Shown here in pieces: positions 35,868 to 45,180 of a stretch of 64,000 bases of DNA (positions within the stretch are counted from its first letter, which is position 1; the number at the start of each line of letters is the position of its first letter). Under the pieces are notes generated by a model. That model did no database searches. It saw nothing but the letters and a program-made list of their open reading frames with translations, and was not told the origin of the DNA. The translations under genes were made by a program, and so were the position numbers. This stretch comes from Devosia sp. GTDB taxonomy: Bacteria; Pseudomonadota; Alphaproteobacteria; Rhizobiales; Devosiaceae. Location: positions 558,001-622,000 of the forward strand of contig NZ_JANQAH010000011.1 in the NCBI RefSeq assembly GCF_024707125.1, in the 5' to 3' direction.

Positions 35868-37340
35868 TCAGTTGATCGGCAGGTCGGGCAATTCGACGCG
35901 CGTGTCAAAACTGCGATAGAATTGGCCCCAGCCGGGATCACGCAGATGCTGATCAAGACCGGCGCGCTTGACCAGCGCCTGCGCCTGCCGATTGCCCTCG
36001 GCGAGAGCCGCCGACATGTCGACATGGACTGGCTTACGATCCAAAAGAACGAATTCACCGTCGACCATCACCATTTCGACGTCGGAACCAACGGCCTGAT
36101 GAATGAGGCGGTGGACCGGAAGCCAGTTGGGCGTCAGATGCGGCTGGTCCATATCGATGACGACGATGTCGGCCTTCTTGCCCACTTCGAGCGAGCCGAT
36201 TTCCTTTTCCATACCGAGGGCACGGGCGGCGTCGATGGTGATCATTTCGAGCACCTTTCCGGGCGGGAAATAATAGCGGTCGTGGTTGCGCAACACGTGC
36301 TGGGTGGACTGGAAAGAGCGTGCGATCTGCAGCATGTCGAAATAGCGGCTGGGCGCAGTGCCATCCGAGGTGACGGCGACATTGACACCGCGGGCCAGCA
36401 TTTCGATGACCGGCGTGGAGCGCCCCGGCGGGGCGTGAGTCACGTGGGTGCCGGTTTCGGCCAGGATGTCGATTTCCTCATGGGAAATACCCCAGCAGTG
36501 CTGGAGGTGGATATCGGGGCCGAGAAGGGCATTTTCCTTGTCCTGGAAGGCGAGGCGGATATGGCCGGCAAAGGCGTCGGAGTGGATGCGTACGCCGTGT
36601 TTGCGCGCCAGTTCGCGAACGGCGCGGGCCTGGTCGCGGTCAGCCTGGGTGAGGGACACCGCCTGGTCGGGCGTCGACATGTTTGACGGATCGAGCGAGG
36701 GCACGATGGTGAAGGGGGTCACATAGACCTGGATGCGTCCGTTCGCGCTGCCATTGATGGCTTCGATGGTGGCTTCGGTGCCATCCATCATTTCGTCGAA
36801 GGAGACACTGCGTCGCTGGGGTTCGCCTGTTTCCCAGCGGGTGACGGCGCGCGGCCAGGGAAGGCCCGCAGGACCGGTGCAAATGATTTCCCGGAGGCCA
36901 ATCTCGCTATAGGCGCGGGCGTGATTGACCGCGAATTGCGGATCGTCGCTGCGCGGCATCGAGGAAATGATGCTGACCGAGGTGGTGACGCCAGAGGTCA
37001 AGCGTTCAAGGCCGGAGACGAGGCCGTCGGCATACCAGAATTCGCGGGTGACCGCGTGGTAGTAGACAGGGGTAACTATCTTCATCCAGAGCGGATTGGT
37101 ATCGACCCCGATGCTGCGGATAAGGCAGTGCCCGGCGTGGCCGTGAGCATCGATGAGACCGGGAATGATGAGTTTTCCGCTGCAATCGACCACGCGATCG
37201 TCGGGCTCGATGGTGATTTCGGATTTGGGGCCGACGGCGACAATTCGGTCACCGACCACACGCACCGCTCCGTCTTCGATGATGCGACGTTCGGCGTCCA
37301 CAGGGACCACGGTGCCGTTGATGAAAACAGTGCCTGCCAT
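35868..37340 (-). CDS. Amidohydrolase (ATZ/TRZ-type aminohydrolase/chlorohydrolase family)
   Basis: 490 residues. Composite N- and C-terminal beta-sandwich around a TIM barrel with the full type III metal set: DAHGHAGH (HxH), IHSDAF (His), LQHCWGISHEE (His) and TSDGTAPSR (Asp). Relatives deaminate or dechlorinate heterocycles (TrzN, AtzB, guanine or S-adenosylhomocysteine deaminases). Of the three large amidohydrolases of the cluster this is the only one with a normal HxH. It is the last gene of the long minus-strand operon, 24 bases after its neighbour. Confidence 0.88.
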   Translation of the reverse strand: MAGTVFINGTVVPVDAERRIIEDGAVRVVGDRIVAVGPKSEITIEPDDRVVDCSGKLIIPGLIDAHGHAGHCLIRSIGVDTNPLWMKIVTPVYYHAVTREFWYADGLVSGLERLTSGVTTSVSIISSMPRSDDPQFAVNHARAYSEIGLREIICTGPAGLPWPRAVTRWETGEPQRRSVSFDEMMDGTEATIEAINGSANGRIQVYVTPFTIVPSLDPSNMSTPDQAVSLTQADRDQARAVRELARKHGVRIHSDAFAGHIRLAFQDKENALLGPDIHLQHCWGISHEEIDILAETGTHVTHAPPGRSTPVIEMLARGVNVAVTSDGTAPSRYFDMLQIARSFQSTQHVLRNHDRYYFPPGKVLEMITIDAARALGMEKEIGSLEVGKKADIVVIDMDQPHLTPNWLPVHRLIHQAVGSDVEMVMVDGEFVLLDRKPVHVDMSAALAEGNRQAQALVKRAGLDQHLRDPGWGQFYRSFDTRVELPDLPIN

Positions 37341-37364
37341 GGTTTTGCTCCAAGTCCGTAATTT

Positions 37365-38837
37365 TCAGCGCAGCGGGAAGCTGGGGCGGAAGAGGTCTTC
37401 GACCGGCGGATGCCGCCAGCTTCGGTCGGGATACTTTGCCACAAGGCCCTCGAACTGACGCTGCGCCTGCTGGCGCGCGGCAACGAGGTCGAAATCGTGC
37501 ACCTGTCCGTGGCGCATGGAAAGGCGGCCATCGACAAAGACAGCTTCGGTGACCTTGCCATTGCCGCCCATGAGCAGAGTGGTGATGGGGTCAACCGTGG
37601 GCGTCATATTGATATCGTCGAGGCGGAAGATGGCGATATCTGCGCAGGCGCCGGCAGAGAGGCGGCCGAGATCGGTGCGGCGCAGCGCCTTGGCACCGCC
37701 GAGCGTGGCGGCGTTGAAAAAGTCGGCTGAGCTGGCGGCGTTGGAATTTTCGGCGATGCGGCAGGCGATGAGGCCGACCAGCATGTTCATCCACATGTCG
37801 GACGGGGCCGTATCGGTCGCCATGCCGATATTGACGCCGGCCGCGCGAAAGCTGGCAAAGGATTTGAGGACACTGCCCATGCGCGCCGAGACCAGCGGAG
37901 AATGGGCGAGGCTAACGCCATGTTCGGCATAAAGCGCCACATCGCGATCGCTGGCATAGGTGCCGTGCGGGGCGATAAGGTGATCGTTGAGGAGGCCGTG
38001 ACGGGCCAGCCATTGCGGGCCGGTGGTGCCGTGGAGGCGGTCCATCATGTCGAGTTCGAACTTGCCTTGGGCCATGTGGATGCGGACAGGGCAATCGAGT
38101 TCAAGCGCGGCAGCCATGGTGCGTTCGAGCATGGTTTGAGTGCAGGTTTCGACGCGATCGGGAGCCAGAAGGCCGTTGACGAGACCGCCATGGGTGCCGT
38201 GGTGACGACGAACAAAATCGAGGGCGGTGTCGAGCCCTGCAAGGCCCCTGCCCTCGTCGAAGCGCATGTGAAAAATGCCGCTATCGTCGACGACAGCGCC
38301 GCCGGAGCGATAGGCCGGGCCGAGGAAGACACGGAGCCCGAGGGCGGTGGCCGCATCGGCCGCCGCGTCGAACTCATCGGTCGTTTCGGCCCATTCGCGA
38401 TAGTAGAGGGAGGCGATGGGGAGCGCAGTGGTGATGCCGTTGAGAAGGAGCGTCGCGAAGGCGAACTTCTTCTGAAAGGCCAACTCCTCGGGCGAATACA
38501 TCTCATAAGGGCCACGGGCGACATAGCTTTCAGGCCAGATGCGGCCGCGCGGCCAGCCGGGCTGATTGTCGGTGACGAGCGTATAGGTATCGAGGTCCGA
38601 GAGGGCGTCGAGATCGATCAGGCCCGGACTGATCAGCGCCGCGCCGAGGTCGATGCGGCGGGCGACGTCGCCCTCAAAGCGACGGCCGGCATAGAGGATG
38701 CGGTTGCCCTCAAAAACCAGTTCGCCATTGCGGATGAGCACATGGGTGTCACCCTCGTGGGCGACGAGCCATTCGGCCGTGAGCAGGGTTTTGCCGTTCG
38801 GTCGGGAGCCCAGCGCGAGATCGTTGAGGCCGGCCAT
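37365..38837 (-). CDS. Amidohydrolase-like protein lacking the HxH metal motif (copy 1)
   Basis: 490 residues. The overall COG0402 layout is clear, but strand 1 reads GLIDLDALSDLD where HxH is expected. Other metal-site positions look conserved: IHMAQG (His), LIAPHGTYASDRD (His) and MATDTAPSDMWMNM (Asp). A paralogue with the same change is encoded at 42487-43977. Hence a mononuclear enzyme with altered first-shell ligands, or a non-standard hydrolase, is likely. ATG 38837 has GGGG 7 bases upstream; the ATG at 38843 is too close to that site. Confidence 0.85.
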   Translation of the reverse strand: MAGLNDLALGSRPNGKTLLTAEWLVAHEGDTHVLIRNGELVFEGNRILYAGRRFEGDVARRIDLGAALISPGLIDLDALSDLDTYTLVTDNQPGWPRGRIWPESYVARGPYEMYSPEELAFQKKFAFATLLLNGITTALPIASLYYREWAETTDEFDAAADAATALGLRVFLGPAYRSGGAVVDDSGIFHMRFDEGRGLAGLDTALDFVRRHHGTHGGLVNGLLAPDRVETCTQTMLERTMAAALELDCPVRIHMAQGKFELDMMDRLHGTTGPQWLARHGLLNDHLIAPHGTYASDRDVALYAEHGVSLAHSPLVSARMGSVLKSFASFRAAGVNIGMATDTAPSDMWMNMLVGLIACRIAENSNAASSADFFNAATLGGAKALRRTDLGRLSAGACADIAIFRLDDINMTPTVDPITTLLMGGNGKVTEAVFVDGRLSMRHGQVHDFDLVAARQQAQRQFEGLVAKYPDRSWRHPPVEDLFRPSFPLR

Positions 38838-38850
38838 AGTCATTCCCCTT

Positions 38851-38887
38851 CGATAAAAGAAAGAACCGGCGCCCCGAAGGGCGCCGG
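38851..38887 (-). terminator. Intra-operon intrinsic terminator after the binding-protein gene
   Basis: On the minus strand, 9 perfect GC pairs closed by a TTCG tetraloop (38866-38887) are followed by TTCTTTCTTTT. It lies 9 bases after the binding-protein stop and just before the next gene, and should reduce expression of the two downstream amidohydrolases. Confidence 0.85.
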
Positions 38888-38896
38888 GGTGGTGGC

Positions 38897-40465
38897 TTAC
38901 TCGCCGACCATCGTGAACCAGTGGCGAGCCTTGTTGTCAGCGCGCACGTCGATGGTGTCGATGCGGCTGCCGGTGGCCCAGGCGATCGGCTGCTGGTGCA
39001 GCGGGATCATCAACAGTTCATCCTTGGCGATGCGCAGGGCCTGCTCTTCGAGCGAGAGGCGCTCTGCCGGATCGGTCGCGGCGGCGGCCTGCTTGACGAG
39101 ATCGTCGAGCGCCGGCACCGACCAGCCACCATAGTTGGACACGCCATAGGCGCCGTCGCGGGTCGCGAGCACCTGCGAGAGCAGCGAGAAGGCGTCCAGC
39201 GTCGGCTCGTTGGCCCAGCTGATGTTGAAAACTTCGACTTCACCCTTGGTGCGCTTAGGCGACTGCACGGCGCGCGGACCCATATCGATGGTGGGCGCGA
39301 AACCTGCGCGGGTGAGCATATTGGCAATGCCCTGGCAGAAGTCTTCTTCGTTGATGCTCTCGTCGTTCATGCAGGTATAGGTGAACTGAGCGCCTTCCTG
39401 GCCGGCTTCCTTGAGGAGAGCCTGCGCCTTGGCCGGGTCGGCCGGTTCATAGGTGTCGAGTTCAGCCGAGTAACCGGCAATATCCGGAGCGATCATCGAA
39501 CCGGACGGGCGGGCAAGGCCACGCATGATGCGCTGGTTGATCAGGTCACGGTCGATGGCAGCTTCGAAGGCCTGGCGCACACGGATGTCGTTGAACGGGT
39601 TCGGACGGCCATCGAGCAACGTTTCGTTGCGGTTGAAGGCGACAAAAACCGTGCGCAACTCGGTGAGGCTCATCACCGTCTTGGTCGGATCGGCCTTGAG
39701 ACGTTCAAGATCCTGGATAGGAGCGCTGTCGATCAGATCGACTTCATCGGAAAGCAGCGCCGCAATGCGAGTGGCAGCCGAAGTGATCGGGATGAATTCG
39801 AGACGGTCGATATTGTGGTGCTTCTCGTCCCACCAGCCTTCGTTGGCAATGAGCACGGTCTTGCTGTCCGGCGCGCGGCTTTCGAGCATGAAGGGGCCGG
39901 TGCCATTGGTGTGGCTGGTGGCATAGCCTTCGATGCCCTGGGCGAAATCGGACGGCTTTTCGGTATTGTTGTCCTTGAGCCAATCGGCGTCGAAGATGAA
40001 AATATTGGTGATGTCGTTGAGGAACAGCGACGAGGTGGTGCTGACATCGATCTCGACGGTGTAGTCGTCGACCTTACGGATATCCTTGTAGAGGGGCATA
40101 TTGCCCTTGAGCGGCGAGGCCGGATCGGCAGCGCGCTTGACGGACGCAACCACGTCATCGGCAGTGAGCTCAGCGCCGTTGTGGAATTTTACGCCTTCGC
40201 GCAGCTTGAAGCGCCAGAACTTGCCGTCGATCAGTTCCCACGAGGTGGCCAGGGCCGGCTCGATCTGGAAGGTCTTGTCGTAGCGTACGAGGCCTTCATA
40301 GATGTGGTTGAGGAAGGCGAGGTTCGAGGTCGAGGGGATCGAGTTGGGATCGAGCGAGTAGATATCGGCTCGCGAGCCCCACTTGACCGTTTCGGCCTGC
40401 GCCGCCATGGCCCCCAGCGACAGCGAGACCGCCAGGGCGGCCAGCATAGTTTTTACGACAGACAT
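38897..40465 (-). CDS. Family 5 ABC transporter substrate-binding protein
   Basis: 522 residues with a signal peptide (cleaved after MAAQA, about residue 24). SBP_bac_5 features: LNHIYEGLVRYD, LREGVKFHNGAELTADDVVASVKRA, the segment GTGPFMLES and FNDIRVRQAFEAAIDRDLI. It binds the substrate of the amidohydrolase cluster in the periplasm. A clear AGGAGA is 7 bases before ATG 40465. Part of a complete importer (ATPases 40549-42494, permeases 45181-47100). Confidence 0.92.
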   Translation of the reverse strand: MSVVKTMLAALAVSLSLGAMAAQAETVKWGSRADIYSLDPNSIPSTSNLAFLNHIYEGLVRYDKTFQIEPALATSWELIDGKFWRFKLREGVKFHNGAELTADDVVASVKRAADPASPLKGNMPLYKDIRKVDDYTVEIDVSTTSSLFLNDITNIFIFDADWLKDNNTEKPSDFAQGIEGYATSHTNGTGPFMLESRAPDSKTVLIANEGWWDEKHHNIDRLEFIPITSAATRIAALLSDEVDLIDSAPIQDLERLKADPTKTVMSLTELRTVFVAFNRNETLLDGRPNPFNDIRVRQAFEAAIDRDLINQRIMRGLARPSGSMIAPDIAGYSAELDTYEPADPAKAQALLKEAGQEGAQFTYTCMNDESINEEDFCQGIANMLTRAGFAPTIDMGPRAVQSPKRTKGEVEVFNISWANEPTLDAFSLLSQVLATRDGAYGVSNYGGWSVPALDDLVKQAAAATDPAERLSLEEQALRIAKDELLMIPLHQQPIAWATGSRIDTIDVRADNKARHWFTMVGE

Positions 40466-40548
40466 CCGTTCTCTCCTGTTATGTCGGCGTTTTGGTGTTC
40501 CGGGCTTGGCTCCCCGAAACGGTGCGTCCCGTCCTGAGCTTTCCCTCC

Positions 40549-41511
40549 TCAGGCGAAATGGCAGGCGACGCGGCTGCCATCGGGTTTGTCTCGCAGCTCC
40601 GGGCGTTCGACCTTGCATTGGGCCTGAGCCAGGGGGCAGCGGGTGTGGAAGGTGCAGCCGGGCGGCGGCGCGAGCGGGCTCGGCACTTCGCCCGCCACGA
40701 TCTCGCGGTCGCGATGCGGCTCGTTCACATCGGGAATGGTTTCGAGCAGCAGGCGCGTATAGGGGTGTTTTGGATCGGCGAAGAGGACTTCGGTCTCCGC
40801 CTCTTCGACGATGCGGCCGAGATACATCACGGCGATGCGGTCGGACATGTGGCGCACGACGCTGAGGTCGTGGCTGATGAAAAGATAGGTCAGCCCCAAC
40901 TCGTCCTGCAGGCGCCGCATCAGGTTGAGGATCTGGGCCTGAACCGACACGTCGAGCGCCGAGGTCGGCTCGTCGCAGACGAGGAATTCGGGCTCGGAGG
41001 CGAGAGCGCGGGCGATGGAAATGCGCTGGCGCTGGCCGCCGGAAAATTCATGCGGGAATTTTTCGCCATCGGCGATGTTGAGGCCGACGATACCGAGCAG
41101 TTCAGCGACGCGCTCGGCGATCTCGGCCTCGGAACTGCGCAACTTCAGTTCGCGCAGCGGCTCGGCGATGATGTTCTTCACCCGCCAGCGCGGATTGAGC
41201 GAGGCATAGGGGTCCTGGAAAATCATCTGCGCGGAAAGCGGCGCGCCGGATTTTCCATTGGCAAAGCGGATCGTGCCCGCGCTTGGATCGTAGAGCCCGG
41301 TAACCAGGCGGGCGACGGTGGATTTGCCGCAACCGGACTCGCCCACAAGGCTGACGCAGCCGCCCAGCGGGACGGAGAAGCTGACATCGTTGACGGCATG
41401 CAGCATCTGGCGCTTGCGGCCGTAGATAAGGCGATTGAGGAAGGAGGCCGAGACGTCAAACGTCTTGTCGAGATTGACGACCTCGAGGGCCGACGTGTCG
41501 GAGCGGGTCAT
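40549..41511 (-). CDS. ABC transporter ATP-binding protein, DppF type
   Basis: 320 residues: Walker [11 protein letters not shown]-loop [11 protein letters not shown], signature FSGGQRQR, Walker [13 protein letters not shown], then the C-terminal [14 protein letters not shown] motif of family 5 ATPases. Start at ATG 41511 overlaps the DppD stop (ATGA). The 83 bases to the binding-protein gene contain no obvious promoter. Confidence 0.94.
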   Translation of the reverse strand: MTRSDTSALEVVNLDKTFDVSASFLNRLIYGRKRQMLHAVNDVSFSVPLGGCVSLVGESGCGKSTVARLVTGLYDPSAGTIRFANGKSGAPLSAQMIFQDPYASLNPRWRVKNIIAEPLRELKLRSSEAEIAERVAELLGIVGLNIADGEKFPHEFSGGQRQRISIARALASEPEFLVCDEPTSALDVSVQAQILNLMRRLQDELGLTYLFISHDLSVVRHMSDRIAVMYLGRIVEEAETEVLFADPKHPYTRLLLETIPDVNEPHRDREIVAGEVPSPLAPPPGCTFHTRCPLAQAQCKVERPELRDKPDGSRVACHFA

Positions 41512-42494
41512 GCGACGCCTCCATTGTGAAGCCAGCAGGCGGCTTTGCCAGCGGGCGTCGGCGCGAGCACCGGCAGGTCCTGGCGACAGCGCGGACCAGC
41601 GTCGCGACAGCGCGGATTGAAGGCGCAACCGGGTGGGATGGCGTTGAGCCGTGGCATGGCGCCATCAATCTGGTTGAGTTTTTCGACGCGGGCACCAAGC
41701 GCCGGAATCGAGGCCATGAGGCCGCGCGTATAGGGGTGCGAAGGGTGCTTCAGCACCTGCTCCACCGGGCCGATCTCGATCAGGCGGCCGGCATACATGA
41801 CGGCGACGCGATCGGCGGTTTCGGCAATGACGCCCATATCGTGGGTCACCAGCATCACCGCCGTGCCGTTTTCCTTGCAGAGGCGGCGCAGGAGGCCGGT
41901 GATCTGGGCCTGGATGGACACGTCGAGCGCCGTGGTGGGCTCATCGGCGATGATGAGTTTGGGGCGCGCGGCAAGCGCCAGGGCAATGACGACACGCTGG
42001 CGCATGCCGCCGGAAAACTGGTGCGGATAGTGATCGACGCGCTCGTCGGGGCCAGGAATGCCGACTTCGCGGAGGAGTTCGATGGCGCGGGTGCGGGCCT
42101 GGGCCTTGGAGGTATTGGGAATGTGCTGGCGGATGGTCTCGCCGAGCTGGCTGCCCACGGTGAAGAGCGGATTGAGCGAGGTCAGCGGGTCCTGGAAAAT
42201 CGCGCCGATCTCGCGGCCGCGGACCTTTTCCATTTCGCTATCGCTGAGGCTGGCAATGGAGCGGCCTTCGAGGAGGATATCGCCCGAGGCGACGCGGCCG
42301 GGCCGTTCGAGGAGGCCGAGAATGGCGAGGCCCGTCATGGACTTGCCCGCGCCCGATTCCCCAACGACGCCGAGGATTTCGCCGGGCGCGATGGTCAGGG
42401 ACACATCGTTGAGCGCGGTCAGTGTGCCGTGGCGGTTGGGAAACTCGACGACGAGGTTCTTCACCTCGAGGCAAGGTCGTTTGTCGTCAGCCAT
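41508..42494 (-). CDS. ABC transporter ATP-binding protein, DppD type
   Basis: 328 residues: Walker A GESGAGKSM (unusual Met in place of Thr/Ser after the Lys-Ser), Q-loop IFQDPLTSLNP, signature FSGGMRQR, Walker [13 protein letters not shown] and the C-terminal CAFNPRCRDAGPRC motif. Overlaps the amidohydrolase gene upstream by 8 bases and the DppF gene downstream by 4, so all are cotranslated. Confidence 0.94.
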   Translation of the reverse strand: MADDKRPCLEVKNLVVEFPNRHGTLTALNDVSLTIAPGEILGVVGESGAGKSMTGLAILGLLERPGRVASGDILLEGRSIASLSDSEMEKVRGREIGAIFQDPLTSLNPLFTVGSQLGETIRQHIPNTSKAQARTRAIELLREVGIPGPDERVDHYPHQFSGGMRQRVVIALALAARPKLIIADEPTTALDVSIQAQITGLLRRLCKENGTAVMLVTHDMGVIAETADRVAVMYAGRLIEIGPVEQVLKHPSHPYTRGLMASIPALGARVEKLNQIDGAMPRLNAIPPGCAFNPRCRDAGPRCRQDLPVLAPTPAGKAACWLHNGGVA

Positions 42495-43977
42495 GCGGAT
42501 GCTCCCGTTCGGGATAGCTGGGCGGGAAAATTTCCGAAACCGGCGGGTGCCCGTAGGAGCGGGCCGGATATTGGGCGATGAGCCGGTCGAACTGGGCCTG
42601 GGCCTTTTCGCGCGCCGCTGTCATGTCGATGCCGGCGACTTCGCTATGGCGCATGGAGAGGCGACCATCGACGAACACGGCATCTGTCACCTTGCCAGAG
42701 CCGCCGGTCACGAGAGTCGTGATCGGGTCGATGGAGGGGGCCATGTGCACATCGTCGAGGCGGAAGACGGCGATGTCGGCCTTGCTGCCGGGAGCCAGGC
42801 GACCGATATCGGCGCGGCCGAGGGCTTTCGCGCCGCCGAGGGTGGCGGCGTCGAAAAGGTCGCGGCAGAGAATGCGTTCGGGCGCGCCGTCATTGATGCG
42901 GCAGGCGATGAGGCCGACCAGCATGTTCATGATCATGTCGGGGGGCGTCGTATCGGTGCCCAGCGCAATGGTGATGCCCATATCGCGGACGCGCGAGAAA
43001 GATCTCAACGTGCCCCCACCCCTGCCCGAAACCAGCGGACAATGGACGATGGAAACGCCGTGCTCGGCATAGAGCCCCAGGTCTTCGTCGGTGGCGACGG
43101 TGGCGTGCGGAGCAATGAGGCGGTCGCTGAGAAGGCCTTCGCGGGCGAGCCAAACCGGGCCGGTGGTGCCGTGGAGAGATTTGACCACGTCCATCTCCAT
43201 GGTGCCCTGGGCCATGTGGAGGCGAACCTTGCAATCGAGGGCTTCGGCCTGCTCGAAAGTGGCACGCAGCAGCGCCGTGGTGCAGGTTTCGACGCGGTCA
43301 GGCGCCAGAAGCCCCTGAATGAGGCCCTCATAGCGGCCGGACTGGCGCTCGATGTAGCTGACGGCATCCGCAAGACCATCAAGGCCGCGCTGTTCATCGA
43401 AATGCGGACGCATGTCGCCCGGCGCATGGAGAACCATGCCGCCAGCGCGATAGGCAGGGCTGAGATAGACGCGGAGACCAAGTTCGCCGGCAGCATCGGC
43501 CGCGGCATCGAACTCGGCAACGGTCTCGGCCCATTCGCGATAGAAGAGCGAGGCAATGGGAGCGGCAGTGGTGATGCCGTTGAGGAGCAACTGGCCGAAG
43601 GCAAAGCGCTTCTGGAAGGCCAGTTCCTCGGGCGTGTACATTTCGTACGGCCCTTTTTCGACATAGGTCAGCGGCAGGACGCGACCCTTTTTCCAGCCGG
43701 GGAAATGGTCGATGCCGAGAATGGTTGTGTCGAGATCAGAGAGTGCGTCGAGATCGATGAGACCGGGCGAGATCAGCGCGCGGCCGAAATCAATGCGGCG
43801 GGCGACCTCGCCGGCAAAACCATGGCCGGTGAAAATGACCCGGTCGCCCTCGATGACGACTTCGCCGTTTTTGAGGAGGATGGGACCGGCCTCTTCATGG
43901 GCGAGAACCCAGGCGGCGGTGAGGAGCGTGCGCCCCTCTGGTCTTGCGCCGAGTTTGAGAGAAGCAAGCGCGCTCAT
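42487..43977 (-). CDS. Amidohydrolase-like protein lacking the HxH metal motif (copy 2)
   Basis: 496 residues, clearly paralogous to the protein at 37365-38837 along its whole length (shared GLIDLDALSDLDT, YEMYTPEELAFQK, LLAPDRVETCT, HMAQG, MNMLVGLIACRI). The same HxH replacement is seen, with LIAPHATVATDED and LGTDTTPPD keeping the later His and Asp. The ATG at 43977 overlaps the previous stop (ATGA); the open frame further upstream is a shadow of that gene. The amidohydrolase identity is safe, the reaction unknown. Confidence 0.86.
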   Translation of the reverse strand: MSALASLKLGARPEGRTLLTAAWVLAHEEAGPILLKNGEVVIEGDRVIFTGHGFAGEVARRIDFGRALISPGLIDLDALSDLDTTILGIDHFPGWKKGRVLPLTYVEKGPYEMYTPEELAFQKRFAFGQLLLNGITTAAPIASLFYREWAETVAEFDAAADAAGELGLRVYLSPAYRAGGMVLHAPGDMRPHFDEQRGLDGLADAVSYIERQSGRYEGLIQGLLAPDRVETCTTALLRATFEQAEALDCKVRLHMAQGTMEMDVVKSLHGTTGPVWLAREGLLSDRLIAPHATVATDEDLGLYAEHGVSIVHCPLVSGRGGGTLRSFSRVRDMGITIALGTDTTPPDMIMNMLVGLIACRINDGAPERILCRDLFDAATLGGAKALGRADIGRLAPGSKADIAVFRLDDVHMAPSIDPITTLVTGGSGKVTDAVFVDGRLSMRHSEVAGIDMTAAREKAQAQFDRLIAQYPARSYGHPPVSEIFPPSYPEREHPHG

Positions 43978-45167
43978 ACCATGTCCACGATGCAGGTGCC
44001 GTTGCGGGCAATGACGCGGCCGCCCTTGACCACCATTGGCCGCGGGGCGATTTCGACGACGGAATGGGCAACGGTTTCGCCGACCAGCAGGGTGAAATCG
44101 GCCTTGGCGCCGACCTTCACGCCGTAATTTTCGAGCCGCATAACGTCGGCGCCGCCCTGGGAGACGAGTTCGAGCATGTGCCGCAGGTCGATGTCGGAGC
44201 GCACGGCATTCTTCATGCCGATGATGCGGGCGCGATCCATCATATCGGGCTGGCCCCATGGGCCCCAGGTATCGCGGATGCCATCGCAACCGGCGCCGGT
44301 GCGCACCCCGGCCTCGCGCAGGCGCTTGACCGAGGGAACAGTGGCCGAGGGCGCGCCGGTCGTGAGAATGGCGATATCGAGTTCGGCGATTTCGTCGATG
44401 AGCTTGCCGGCACGAACGGTGTCGCTCATTCCCAGCGCAAAAGCGTGGCTGATGCCGAAGCGGCCCTGCATGCCATTGGCGCGGACGCGCTCGAAAATCA
44501 GCTCCATGGTGAAGGCGCCGAGGTCGCCCACTTCATGGAGATGAATGTCGACATCGACGCCATGCTTGAGTGCGAGATCAAAGAGCACGTCAAGCTGGCC
44601 CTTGGGGTCGCGATCAATGCCGCAGGGGTCGATGCCGCCCAGGACTTCGCAGCCATTGGCAAGAGCCGCATCGAGCAGCTCGACGGTGCCTGGGCGACCC
44701 ATGACGCCGGACTGCGGGAAGGCGACCAATTCGATGTCAATAATGCCCTTGAGGGCTTCGCGGGTGCGCTCGACGCCTTCAACGAGGCTCAGCCCATGGG
44801 TGGTGTCGATATCGACGTGGCTGCGGACGTGGGTCGCGCCATTGGAAGCGAGGCCGATCGCATGGCGCATGGACTGGATATGCGGGTCCATGCCCAGAGC
44901 AATGCGGTTTTCGCGCTCGAAATCGATGCGGCTGCGCAGCACCGCTTCACGGTTGTTTTCGTGCCAGCCCATGCCCCAGGTGGTCTTGTCGAGATGGGTG
45001 TGGGCGTCGATGAGACCGGGCCAGACGATGGCATTGCCACCGTCTTCCACCGGCATGCCGGGCTGGTCGGCAACCTTGCCGATTTCGACGATAACGCCAT
45101 TCTTGATGAGAATGTCGCAGTTGGCCTCGCCGAGGGGGCGGACATTTTTGAGGTGCAGGTCGTGCAT
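43974..45167 (-). CDS. Amidohydrolase related to cytosine deaminase / AtzC
   Basis: 397 residues. Cytosine-deaminase-type metal motifs are visible: GLIDAHTHLDK (HxH), a His in VRSHVDID, HLHEVGD (His), GISHAFALG (His) and GCDGIRDTWGPWG (Asp). The same subfamily includes N-isopropylammelide hydrolase (AtzC) and isocytosine deaminases. It probably removes an amino group or opens a cyclic amide of the imported compound. 13 bases separate it from the permease gene upstream; it overlaps the next gene by 4 bases. Confidence 0.88.
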   Translation of the reverse strand: MHDLHLKNVRPLGEANCDILIKNGVIVEIGKVADQPGMPVEDGGNAIVWPGLIDAHTHLDKTTWGMGWHENNREAVLRSRIDFERENRIALGMDPHIQSMRHAIGLASNGATHVRSHVDIDTTHGLSLVEGVERTREALKGIIDIELVAFPQSGVMGRPGTVELLDAALANGCEVLGGIDPCGIDRDPKGQLDVLFDLALKHGVDVDIHLHEVGDLGAFTMELIFERVRANGMQGRFGISHAFALGMSDTVRAGKLIDEIAELDIAILTTGAPSATVPSVKRLREAGVRTGAGCDGIRDTWGPWGQPDMMDRARIIGMKNAVRSDIDLRHMLELVSQGGADVMRLENYGVKVGAKADFTLLVGETVAHSVVEIAPRPMVVKGGRVIARNGTCIVDMV

Positions 45168-45180
45168 TTCTTACCCTCGA

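Noticed and set aside
38921-40537. A 538-codon open frame antisense to the binding-protein gene
   Set aside because: It is a codon-bias shadow; the minus-strand frame has a signal peptide, Shine-Dalgarno and family 5 motifs.
42058-44127. A 689-codon open frame antisense to the ABC/amidohydrolase genes
   Set aside because: It crosses two overlapping real genes on the other strand and has no coherent domain.
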